Part shown: positions 1-6,320 of the stretch, piece after piece
How positions within the stretch are numbered: the stretch's first letter is position 1
How the letters are laid out: each line of letters begins with the position of its first letter
NCBI GenBank assembly: GCA_019136175.1
Contig: JAGVUS010000305.1
Coordinates: 1-8,232, forward strand
Direction: 5' to 3'
Source of the DNA: Chloroflexota bacterium
Lineage (GTDB): Bacteria; Chloroflexota; Anaerolineae; Anaerolineales; Anaerolineaceae
DNA length: 8,232 nucleotides
The notes under the pieces: model-generated
Database searches by the model: none
Told to the model about the DNA's origin: nothing
The model's input: only the letters and a program-made list of their open reading frames with translations
Position numbers and translations under genes: made by a program

Positions 1-1
1 G

Positions 2-358
2 GATGCGCTGGGAAGGCATTATCCCCTTTCAGTGGTCAGCGCCAGGGATGCAGAGACCACCCATTCTTTTCTGGAACAGTTCCACCTGTTGCCGCATTTC
101 CAGGCAGTGGCAACAGCCCAGACCTGCACCTTTACCAAGCCATATCCCCACCCCATCCAGTGGGCGGCGGAGAAAATGGGCGTGCCGCCAGAAAATTGCT
201 TGATGGTCGGCGATACAACCGTGGATATCAGGGCAGGCAGGGCTGCCGGGGCGCAGACCGTGGGGGTGTTGTGCGGGTTTGGCTACCGGGAGGAACTGGA
301 ACGCGCCGGGGCAGACGCCATCCTGAACAGCACAGGCGAGCTGGCAAACCTGCTGTAA
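2..358 (+). CDS. HAD-superfamily phosphatase, C-terminal part (5' end outside window)
   Basis: The reading frame is open from the left edge to TAA at 356-358, giving about 118 residues without the N-terminus. Three of the four HAD motifs are visible in order: motif II serine in PLSVVSARD, motif III lysine in FTKPYPHP, and motif IV acidic pair in GDTTVDIRAG. Motif I (DxDxT) would lie upstream of the window. The tail (GVLCGFG, then GADAI and a final ELANLL) is typical of phosphoglycolate-phosphatase/Gph-like HAD hydrolases, which remove phosphate from small cytoplasmic metabolites using Mg2+ and an aspartyl-phosphate intermediate. The substrate cannot be told from this fragment. The gene converges on the minus-strand glycosyltransferase-like gene, with 30 bp between the two stop codons and no obvious terminator there. 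An ATG at 32 is internal to the conserved domain and should not be taken as the start. Confidence 0.85.
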   Translation, partial: DALGRHYPLSVVSARDAETTHSFLEQFHLLPHFQAVATAQTCTFTKPYPHPIQWAAEKMGVPPENCLMVGDTTVDIRAGRAAGAQTVGVLCGFGYREELERAGADAILNSTGELANLL

Positions 359-388
359 ATGCAAGACAAACAACCGTTCCCTGAGGGC

Positions 389-1313
389 TTACCCCTCCAT
401 GGAATGATCGCTATTGTGCAGCCATCTGGTGACACCAGGTTTTAACCTCAGGCATGTGCATCGCTCAAGAACGGAATATGCGTCATAACGGCAGGTGATT
501 GGGTCTGTGATCGAAACAGGATACCGTTCCACCAGCATGATGGGATGATTATAGCGGGGGGAAAACAATTGTATTTTCTCCCTGGCAAACATCTGAACAA
601 TGGTCGCAGCCAGTACCGCCTGGGACAAAAAGAATTGCCGCGCCTTCCTTTCAGCATATAAAGGAGCAAATCGCCGGTCCAGGTACAGGCGTTCAAAATT
701 CTCCCGCCATGTGCGGAGAATTCCTGCTTTCGGACGGACCACCAGCAGCCCGGCATTAAAATGTGCATAGATCTCCTGCGCGTCCATGGTGGAGACCACC
801 GGGAAAAGGCGATCCAGTGATACACCACACCCGCCAAACACTTCCCGCCAGAAATCATCCAGGGGTTGGCTAAAAAGCGAGGAAATGTTTTTCAAATGCA
901 CCGGGCAACAACCAAGGGAAACCGATTCTGGCAATTGAAACGCATCCGGCTGATCCAGAACCATGGTATCGGAATCCATCCACACCAGCAAATCCTTGCC
1001 TGCGCGATCCTCCGCCTCAGCCGCGGCATAGACCTTCTGTGCCAATGGAAAATCCAACCCACCAGGCGGCAAACAAAATGGGAAAACAGAGACAGATAAC
1101 TCTTCCACCACCAGGCGGCAAACAAAATGGGAAAACAGAGACAGATAACTCTTCCAGCGCACGGCGGGCAGCTGTTGAGAGGGGAGATTGCTCCGGTTCC
1201 ATGACGTGGATTGCAGAATCAGCAACCACTCCTGCAAACTGCCGAATGCTGCGGGCAAGCAAAATGGTTTCCCGCTCATCTCCACCGTACGCAGGCATCA
1301 AGGAAAAAATCAT
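389..1313 (-). pseudogene. GT-A-type glycosyltransferase-like gene, frameshifted by a 49-bp tandem duplication
   Basis: Two overlapping minus-strand frames together make one protein. The N-terminal part (ATG at 1313, GGAAGG 4 nt upstream; begins MIFSLMPAYGGDERETI) runs into the duplication and then stays open only to 1017 in the wrong frame. The C-terminal part (to TAA at 389-391) continues as LDFPLAQKVYAAAEAE. Removing one 49-bp copy joins both into about 291 residues. Visible features are a DxD-type motif in LVWMDSDTMVL and a FNAGLLVVRP segment like that in GT8 and related nucleotide-sugar transferases. This suggests a cytoplasmic sugar transferase with a GT-A fold; donor and acceptor are unknown. 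The gene lies 54 bp downstream of the ClC stop codon on the same strand, so the two may share a transcript. As written, the gene gives a truncated product of about 98 residues lacking the DxD motif. The copies are identical, so the lesion is recent, reversible, or an assembly error. Confidence 0.75.
1059..1156. repeat. Perfect 49-bp tandem direct repeat (2 copies)
   Basis: Copy 1 is 1059-1107 and copy 2 is 1108-1156; every base matches at an offset of 49. The match ends at 1058/1107 (c versus a) and at 1108/1157 (c versus g). Since 49 is not a multiple of 3, the second copy shifts the frame of the minus-strand glycosyltransferase-like gene by one base. On the minus strand each copy encodes a segment ending in VFPFCLPPGG, which is why that peptide appears in both frames of the broken gene. 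Confidence 0.97.
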
Positions 1314-1367
1314 ATGACCTTCCAGAACCAACCCATTCTGCCCAAATGAACAACAACCGCCCGCAAA

Positions 1368-3410
1368 TTAACCTCCCGGACCCTGCCCATCACTATCCGG
1401 GCAACACATGGATTGAACCACTTCCAATCCTTCATCCTCCGTCACCACCACCAGTACATCCCCCACACGCAGCATGGTTTCGCCATGAGGCAGAATGATT
1501 GTTTGACCGCGACGGATTGAAGAAATAACTGCTGATTTCGGCCAGGAAATGTGTTTTATGCGTTTTCCCACCAGGTCTGAGCCTCTTTCGATGGCTATCT
1601 CGTGAACTTCAACCCCGGCAAGAATACCAAGCCGCTCTTGGTGGATATGATGCCTGCGGGATGCCCGCCGCATCAGTGCCAGGTCATAAGCGCGGATAAC
1701 ATCACTCCGGCGCAGCATACCAATTAACTTGGTGGGATCATCACGATCCACAACAGGCAAACGACCAATATCCCTGCTACTCATCCGGCGCATCACCTGG
1801 TCCACAGTTTCATCCGGGTAGGCAATGACCAGGTTGCGCGAGCAGATCTCACCCACAGTCTTGTTTTGCCACCCCGGATGCGCCTGGGAGGCATCCAAAT
1901 CCTGCAACGTCAGCATGCCAACCAGTCTGCCGTTCCTGTCCAGAACCGGCATGCCGTGGCGTTTCCGGTGGGTGAAAACATCAATTGCCGCCGGTATGAG
2001 GTCCGTATCCTGCACGGCAGACAGGTCAGGATTCATGACTTCCCCGGCACGTATGCCCGCCATGACTTCAATATCGCGACCATTTTCCAGTTGAATGCCA
2101 TTGAGCGCCAGGGGTAAACGATACACCGACTCCCTTTGGATCCAGCGGGACACCAGGAGACTCACAGCCACGGAAAACATCAATGGAAGGATGATGTGAT
2201 AATCGCGGGTCATTTCAAACAACAACAGGATGGCAGTCAACGGGGCGTGCACCGTCCCGGCTAACACAGCCGCCATCCCCACCATGGCAAACGCCGGGGG
2301 TGATATGAGCATACCGGGAAATGCCATGCCAGCCAGTTTTCCAAACAACCCGCCCAAGACTGCCCCCAGGAAGAGCGCCGGGGCAAAAACACCCCCCACG
2401 AAACCACCACCAATGCTGGCTGGGGTCAGAATCAACTTGGCAATCAGCAAAAATAACAAAAGGTGAATTGGAAAATTTTGATGACCCAATAGCCCTTCAA
2501 TTGTGCTGTAACCTACCCCAAATATTTGTGGGAGGAAGATGCCTGTCACTCCAACGAGCACCCCGGCGATTGCAGGTTTTAACCAGGCGGGGACAGCCAG
2601 CCTTGAAAACGTAGCGCGGGAAAAATAAATCAGGCGAATATACCCGGCTGCCAGCGGACCAGCAAGCAAGCCCAACACCAGATAGAGGGGGAGTTCTGCG
2701 GCAGAACTCAGGGAATAGGCAGGGACAAGGAATGCAGGCTGTGATCCGGAGACTGCCTGGGTAAAGATGGATGAAATAACCGCCGAAATGGCAGCAAAGG
2801 CAAACGAGGCATTACTTAATTCCCCCAACAACACTTCCAGTGCAAAAAACACCCCGGCAATTGGCGCATTAAAAGCAGCCGCTATGCCCGCAGCAGCGCC
2901 ACCGGCAACCAGTGTCCGCACACGGTCTTCTGAAAACCGCATAATTTTTCCAACCAGCGACCCAAAATTGGCACCCACCTGGACGGAAGGATCCTCCGGA
3001 CCGACAGAAGCACCAGAGCCAATGGATATTGCCGCCAGGGTGACACGAATGGGCATTTTCTGGTAGGGGAGCCTGCCACCAGCCAGAGCACATGCCTCAA
3101 TAATACCCGGTACGCCATGGTATTTCTCCCTGCCAATCCAGCGGCTGGCAGCCAAGCCCACTGCCAACCCGCCCAGGATGGGAAGGAATGCCACATTCCA
3201 TCGACCCAACGGTGCAAGCGTACCCGCCAGTGTGTGAAACATGAATCCTTCAAACAAGGAAATCAATTGTTTAAATGCCCAAACACCAGCGCCAGCCAGT
3301 AAACCCACCCCAACTGCAGCAATCCCCATTTGCATGGATTCGGGCAGAGTCAAACGGCTGCGCAGCCTGGAAACCAGGACAGCAAGGGAAAATGGTGGAT
3401 TGGTATCCAT
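1368..3410 (-). CDS. ClC-family chloride channel/transporter with CBS pair and RCK_C (TrkA-C) domain
   Basis: Integral membrane chloride channel or Cl-/H+ antiporter of about 680 residues. Numbering here starts from the ATG at 3410. A hydrophobic ClC core occupies roughly residues 25-425. YHGVP (97-101) replaces the GSGIP anion motif. GPEDP (137-141) corresponds to GREGP and keeps the gating glutamate (E139). GGVFAP (339-344) corresponds to the GxFxP motif, and Y430 matches the central tyrosine. After NAPIAGVFFALE the position of the E. coli proton glutamate E203 is Val (V193). The cytoplasmic part has two CBS domains (about 455-509 and 519-574) that usually bind adenine nucleotides, then an RCK_C domain (about 599-669) as in K+ channel regulators. 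The start is uncertain. ATG at 3410 has AGG 6 nt upstream and leaves about 20 residues before the first membrane segment; ATG 3428 (GGGA 4 nt upstream) and GTG 3458 are in frame. The gene is probably co-transcribed with the glycosyltransferase-like gene downstream. Confidence 0.93.
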   Translation of the reverse strand: MDTNPPFSLAVLVSRLRSRLTLPESMQMGIAAVGVGLLAGAGVWAFKQLISLFEGFMFHTLAGTLAPLGRWNVAFLPILGGLAVGLAASRWIGREKYHGVPGIIEACALAGGRLPYQKMPIRVTLAAISIGSGASVGPEDPSVQVGANFGSLVGKIMRFSEDRVRTLVAGGAAAGIAAAFNAPIAGVFFALEVLLGELSNASFAFAAISAVISSIFTQAVSGSQPAFLVPAYSLSSAAELPLYLVLGLLAGPLAAGYIRLIYFSRATFSRLAVPAWLKPAIAGVLVGVTGIFLPQIFGVGYSTIEGLLGHQNFPIHLLLFLLIAKLILTPASIGGGFVGGVFAPALFLGAVLGGLFGKLAGMAFPGMLISPPAFAMVGMAAVLAGTVHAPLTAILLLFEMTRDYHIILPLMFSVAVSLLVSRWIQRESVYRLPLALNGIQLENGRDIEVMAGIRAGEVMNPDLSAVQDTDLIPAAIDVFTHRKRHGMPVLDRNGRLVGMLTLQDLDASQAHPGWQNKTVGEICSRNLVIAYPDETVDQVMRRMSSRDIGRLPVVDRDDPTKLIGMLRRSDVIRAYDLALMRRASRRHHIHQERLGILAGVEVHEIAIERGSDLVGKRIKHISWPKSAVISSIRRGQTIILPHGETMLRVGDVLVVVTEDEGLEVVQSMCCPDSDGQGPGG

Positions 3411-3733
3411 GACCAGCCTGAGGGTCATTATATCCCAATCAGAGTCACAAAGATTCACACACAGGAATAATCCGACACCCCACCCTGTTTTGCTGTGTGT
3501 GGCGATAATGCCCGGAGTTTTTCACTTAAAGTACAATCATATTGAACCGAACATTCATCATAACTACTGGATGTTGGGCGCGCCATGGACTATCGGTTCC
3601 AAGGCATGGCGGTTTGTGAGTATTATAGGGAACTTGTGACAATGAAAGAGGTCAGGAGATGTTTCAAAGCTGCATCCATTCCAGTTCACATGGATGCCAT
3701 TCTTACCCGGATCTCCAACATCAGGAGAGGGAT
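3411..3733. other. Stretch of about 320 bp without a convincing gene, containing two inverted repeats
   Basis: This lies between the ClC start and the stop of the small membrane-protein gene, both on the minus strand. It holds a 9-bp inverted repeat of alternating CA/TG (3456-3464 and 3493-3501, 28-nt loop) just upstream of ClC. It also holds an 8-bp inverted repeat (3672-3679 and 3690-3697, 10-nt loop) without a T tract. A plus-strand reading frame of 51 codons (ATG 3585, stop at 3740) contains no recognisable motif and has no good ribosome-binding site. An exact TATAAT on the minus strand directly precedes the ClC start region but lacks a matching -35 box. Confidence 0.5.
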
Positions 3734-3979
3734 TTATTGATTGGGTTTTTGCTTAAACTGGTTATATAAAAAGTGTCCCAGAAGAATGATCCCAATCAGA
3801 ATCAGCAGTCCCTGAAGAAATCCCAGGTCCGGGGCAGGGGCAGGGGCTGATACCGGGCTGGAAACCGTAATTGGGTTATTGATTGCTTTTACAATCGGTT
3901 CAAATACCATGTCTGTACCAGAAAAAACAAACCCCAAACCGGCAACAATTTCAAGAAAATTTTTAAATCTTGATTCCAT
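3734..3979 (-). CDS. Small membrane protein with Pro/Ala linker, function unknown
   Basis: This 81-residue protein was not recognised as a named family. It starts at ATG 3979 with a strong ribosome-binding site (GGAGG, 6 nt spacing); a GTG directly before it would be too close to the site. Residues 8-30 are moderately hydrophobic (IVAGLGFVF) and could be a first membrane segment. Next comes a flexible linker rich in Ser, Pro and Ala (APAPAP at 45-50). A clear transmembrane helix follows at about 52-73 (GLLILIGIILLGHFLY), and the protein ends in a short basic/polar tail (KQKPNQ). It may therefore sit as a hairpin in the membrane or be anchored by its C-terminus. It is monocistronic by position: about 250 bp separate it from the four-helix gene upstream, whose transcript has a terminator. 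The upstream DNA (3990-4080) is very AT-rich and probably holds the promoter, but no single -35/-10 pair stands out. Confidence 0.65.
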   Translation of the reverse strand: MESRFKNFLEIVAGLGFVFSGTDMVFEPIVKAINNPITVSSPVSAPAPAPDLGFLQGLLILIGIILLGHFLYNQFKQKPNQ

Positions 3980-4180
3980 CACTTGCCTCCAGAATTGAAA
4001 ATATTAATATAATTTTCATCATATTGCTCATATTATTGCACATTTTTATTTTTAATGATTAAAATATTATTAGTAGTGGACAATTCATCCCAATCCAAAT
4101 GACAAACGGCTCCATTGCCCAGGAATCATCATGCAGATTCGCAATATGGATTGAGAAACAGACAAAGGGTCTGCTCCAAA

Positions 4181-4210
4181 GAAAACAAAAACCACCCTGC
4201 CGGGTGGTTT
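4181..4210 (-). terminator. Rho-independent terminator of the four-helix membrane protein gene
   Basis: A perfect 9-bp stem (4189-4197 pairs with 4202-4210, 4-nt loop) is followed on the minus strand by TTGTTTTC. This is a T-rich tail in the correct orientation, 19 bp beyond the stop codon of the gene ending at 4229. On the plus strand no T tract follows, so termination works in one direction only. Confidence 0.85.
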
Positions 4211-4228
4211 GAATTGGCGGGAGGCTGG

Positions 4229-4708
4229 TTAGAACAAGCCAAAGAAACGAAACAGCGGACGGGCGGCTGCCATACCGGGCCAGGGGATGGCTGCCAGCAT
4301 CAGCAGGAAGGACAGGACAAACCAGAGTGCGGAGCGGCGAAACTTGAGGCGATCTGTTACCGCTTTTTTGGCTGCCCCCACGCCCACGTGGGCAAAAATC
4401 AACGCCACAATCATCACCAGCCAGTGTTCCACTGCAAAGAAACGCACCGATGCCGTTGACATGGCAGCGCTCATATCCGCAGCAAGAACGCCAAACCAGC
4501 CCTTTGTGAAGAACAAAATGACACCCAGTAGAAGCTGAAGGTCAAACAGCCCGGCGTAGAGGCTGCCGGAGCGGGCATCGGCGGAGGTGTAGATCTTTTT
4601 GCCCAGCCAGCCGGAAAAGGCGCGCACCAGGGCAATCACGGCAAGGATGATCACCACCCAGCGGGTGAGGTTGTGGAGGGTCTGCAAAATCAGGTTGAGT
4701 GTGCTCAT
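4229..4708 (-). CDS. Conserved four-helix membrane protein, function unassigned
   Basis: A 159-residue integral membrane protein with four predicted transmembrane helices at about 16-34, 50-68, 92-111 and 126-142, and positive charges (GKK, AKK, RLKFRR) in the loops. Start ATG 4708 has AAGGAG 7 nt upstream. Histidines lie at or in the helices (H12 in LHNLTRW, H95 in VEHWLVM, H107 in AHVG), and a conserved-looking IPWP precedes a C-terminal RPLFR. I recall similar small proteins in Chloroflexota and other phyla annotated only as hypothetical or loosely as cytochrome b-like. Haem binding by the histidines would be an inference, and no CXXCH or other cofactor motif is present. The gene is single, with its own terminator (4181-4210) and candidate promoter (4735-4764), and is divergent from the flavodoxin gene. 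Confidence 0.75.
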   Translation of the reverse strand: MSTLNLILQTLHNLTRWVVIILAVIALVRAFSGWLGKKIYTSADARSGSLYAGLFDLQLLLGVILFFTKGWFGVLAADMSAAMSTASVRFFAVEHWLVMIVALIFAHVGVGAAKKAVTDRLKFRRSALWFVLSFLLMLAAIPWPGMAAARPLFRFFGLF

Positions 4709-4734
4709 CAGTTAACTCCTTGTGAATTTGATTC

Positions 4735-4764
4735 ATTTTACACGATGCCGCCCCGGACTTCCAA
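4735..4764 (-). promoter_or_regulatory. Candidate sigma70-type promoter for the four-helix membrane protein gene
   Basis: On the minus strand, TTGGAA (4759-4764) and TAAAAT (4735-4740) are separated by 18 bp, matching the -35 and -10 consensus at 4 and 5 of 6 positions. Transcription would start near 4728, giving a leader of about 20 nt that contains the AAGGAG ribosome-binding site. Confidence 0.45.
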
Positions 4765-4849
4765 TGAGTGTGCAAGGTTGGCAATAAATTGCAGTACAAT
4801 CAGGTCTGAATTTCATTCCCCATCATTTTCAAGTTGAAAGAGGATCACC

Positions 4850-5320
4850 ATGAATATCCTGATTTTATATGATACTGCCTTTGGCAATACCGGGCAGGTT
4901 GCGCAGGCGATTGGCTCCGCCCTGGAAGACCGGGGATCGGTGCGGGTACTCAAGGTCAGCGAGGCAAGCCTGGCAGACCTGCAAGGCGTGGATGTGCTGA
5001 TTGCCGGTTCACCCACCCAGGCATTTCAACCCCTCAAGGGGCTGACCGCCTTTTTGAAGAGCATCCCTCCCGGCGGATTAAAGGGGATGCGGGCGGCTGC
5101 CTTTGACACGCGCGTGGACGTGCAGGCGGTTGGTTCGGGATTCCTGACCTTGATGGTGAAGTTGTTCGGTTACGCCGCCGAGCCAATCTCCCGGATGTTG
5201 AAAAGCAAGGGAGCGGAAATCCTGCTCCAGCCGGAAGGGTTTTTCGTACTGGACAAGGAAGGACCGCTCAAGGACGGGGAGATGGAGCGTGCGGCTGGCT
5301 GGGCGCGGCAGATTTCATAA
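4850..5320 (+). CDS. Flavodoxin-like FMN protein
   Basis: A 156-residue soluble protein of flavodoxin length. It starts at ATG 4850, with a purine-rich site (AAGAGG) about 7 nt upstream. It begins with the first beta strand MNILILYDT, followed by the FMN-phosphate loop DTAFGNTG (residues 8-15). GSPTQ (53-57) matches the loop covering the isoalloxazine ring, and AFDTR (84-88) the 90s loop. Flavodoxins carry single electrons, and flavodoxin-domain proteins of this type also act in oxidoreductase or protoporphyrinogen-oxidase-like roles. No partner gene is adjacent, so the role is open. It is transcribed away from the four-helix membrane gene with a 141-bp shared intergenic region. A TACAAT (4795-4800) could be its -10 box, but no good -35 is found at the normal spacing. 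A strong hairpin lies 35 bp after the stop. Confidence 0.88.
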   Translation: MNILILYDTAFGNTGQVAQAIGSALEDRGSVRVLKVSEASLADLQGVDVLIAGSPTQAFQPLKGLTAFLKSIPPGGLKGMRAAAFDTRVDVQAVGSGFLTLMVKLFGYAAEPISRMLKSKGAEILLQPEGFFVLDKEGPLKDGEMERAAGWARQIS

Positions 5321-5355
5321 GGTTTAACACCCCAACATCAATATTAAATTGCATC

Positions 5356-5393
5356 CCCCGCAAGCAGAATGGGAAAACCTTTCGCTTGCGGGG
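5356..5393. repeat. Perfect 10-bp inverted repeat after the flavodoxin gene
   Basis: CCCCGCAAGC (5356-5365) pairs exactly with GCTTGCGGGG (5384-5393) around an 18-nt loop; a few inner pairs could extend it past one mismatch. Its place between the flavodoxin stop and the restriction locus suggests a transcript end or attenuator. No T tract follows on either strand, so it is not a standard intrinsic terminator. Confidence 0.7.
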
Positions 5394-5495
5394 TTACCAT
5401 TTGGATATAACGGCTTATTCACATCCTGGATTTCGGGTAAAATGGACCCGGAAGTCCAAATTATTTGTATTTTTGCGAGATTTGGGAGATATTTC

Positions 5496-6206
5496 ATGAA
5501 AAAGTCTGAAACGCATGAACTTGATCAATATCTATCAGGAGCAATTGAACGCTTCCATCAGGAACGGATTCAAATGATTTCCCAAATATCTTTATCCACC
5601 TTGCTAATGGATCCAGTACAAATCATTCTGAATTTACAAGGAGATAACGCGAGAAAATTTATCGAAGGCTTATTGGTTAACTATTTGTCTTGCCAGGAAG
5701 GTGAATTATTCAACGGAATGATGAAGCATTTAGCAATCCATATTGCGAATACAACACATGAGTGCTTCCAATCTCCTTTTCCCGGGATTGATCTAATATT
5801 CGCGATTGGTGGCATACTTTATATAATTACCATCCAAACAAACCCTGCTATCATAGCTAATGCTGACAATCAAATATTCTCTTTGATTACTAAAGAGCAA
5901 GGTTCATCCCTAACCAAAACAGATCGTGAAGTTGTAAAAGTTATTGGTAATTTTTTTGGTAATGCACCATCCAACGGTAATGACCATGGCACACTTACAC
6001 TGGAGGGCAAGGATTTTTGGGCACTTCTTTCCAACAACGACACCCTTTATCTTGACATGATCGAATCGATAACTTTGCTACTTGATAAGTATTCATACCA
6101 ATATCAACTTGCCAAAGGAGTAAAAATTGATTCACTAACAAATCAATTTATCATGCAATTTTGCGATCAGACAGGAGTAATAAATCGGAAATTATTACTC
6201 CAATAA
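5496..6206 (+). CDS. PmeII-family type II endonuclease homologue, apparent active-site Lys replaced by Gln
   Basis: This 236-residue protein is read from ATG 5496 (GGGAG 7 nt upstream); the frame is open further left, but an ATG at 5349 would run through the hairpin and is unlikely. From memory of the family it matches PmeII-type endonucleases along its length. Matching segments are FHQERIQ (20-26), an acidic helix QEGELF (67-72), PGIDLIF (96-102), LYIITIQT (108-115), and the late block GKDFWALLSNNDTLY (171-185) followed by IIE-like MIE. PmeII-type proteins read PGIDLEF...YIV.IKSGPNWGN here. In this protein the first Asp (D99) is kept, the Lys is Gln (Q114), and the GPNWGN segment is altered to NPAIIAN. 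It is therefore probably not a working nuclease, or it uses another residue. The ORF has no stops or frameshifts, so it may be kept under selection. It is AT-rich like the two following genes and precedes them on the same strand. No methyltransferase of its own is visible. Confidence 0.68.
   Translation: MKKSETHELDQYLSGAIERFHQERIQMISQISLSTLLMDPVQIILNLQGDNARKFIEGLLVNYLSCQEGELFNGMMKHLAIHIANTTHECFQSPFPGIDLIFAIGGILYIITIQTNPAIIANADNQIFSLITKEQGSSLTKTDREVVKVIGNFFGNAPSNGNDHGTLTLEGKDFWALLSNNDTLYLDMIESITLLLDKYSYQYQLAKGVKIDSLTNQFIMQFCDQTGVINRKLLLQ
6174..6201. repeat. Perfect 10-bp inverted repeat within the 3' end of the PmeII-like gene
   Basis: GGAGTAATAA (6174-6183) pairs exactly with TTATTACTCC (6192-6201) around an 8-nt loop. 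It lies in the last eleven codons of the gene, just before its TAA (6204-6206). No T run follows, so it may stabilise or attenuate the message rather than terminate it. Confidence 0.7.
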
Positions 6207-6260
6207 CCCGCCGCAAAATTTCTTGATTCTTAAATTATTTATTAAAGATTCCAGCCAACA

Positions 6261-6289
6261 TTAGGACTGAATTCGCAACAAGGTATAAT
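6261..6289 (+). promoter_or_regulatory. Candidate promoter of the methyltransferase with palindromic -10 region
   Basis: An exact TATAAT (6284-6289) has TTAGGA (6261-6266) 17 bp upstream as a weak -35. The expected start is near 6296, 25 nt before the ATG at 6321. The -10 box is embedded in the perfect palindrome GGTATAATACC (6282-6292; five-base arms around one base). A separate promoter for the methyltransferase fits the need to express it before the nuclease. Confidence 0.5.
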
Positions 6290-6320
6290 ACCAAAGGAAA
6301 TCTCACAAAAAGGTTAATCC

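Noticed and set aside
892..1317. Several plus- and minus-strand open frames across the glycosyltransferase-like region.
   Set aside because: They are shadow frames created by the coding bias and the 49-bp duplication; only the two minus-strand frames that join into one GT-A-like protein make sense.
3456..3501. 9-bp inverted repeat (CACACACAG / CTGTGTGTG) upstream of ClC as an operator.
   Set aside because: It is simple alternating sequence with a 28-nt loop, and part of it would be coding if the GTG start at 3458 were used. No regulator gene is nearby.
3585..3740. Plus-strand reading frame of 51 codons between ClC and the small membrane protein gene.
   Set aside because: No good ribosome-binding site, no recognisable motif, no hydrophobic segment, and it overlaps the end of the opposite-strand gene by a few bases. 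A short frame of this length is expected by chance.
3990..4080. AT-rich tract upstream of the small membrane protein as an origin or phage attachment site.
   Set aside because: No DnaA-box cluster, iterons or core direct repeat could be seen; an AT-rich promoter region explains it.
5360..5378. A 19-nt segment of the 5356-5393 hairpin resembles part of the 49-bp repeat (17 of 19 bases, around AATGGGAAAAC), and a shorter match lies near 1257.
   Set aside because: A rough estimate gives about 0.4 such two-mismatch matches by chance in a window of this size, more with A-rich sequence, and the copies share no common ends or inverted-repeat structure. Not enough for a repeat family.
5349..5495. 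N-terminal extension of the PmeII-like protein to an upstream start at 5349.
   Set aside because: The extension would translate through the GC hairpin and has no ribosome-binding site, whereas ATG 5496 has GGGAG at ideal spacing and the homology begins just after it.
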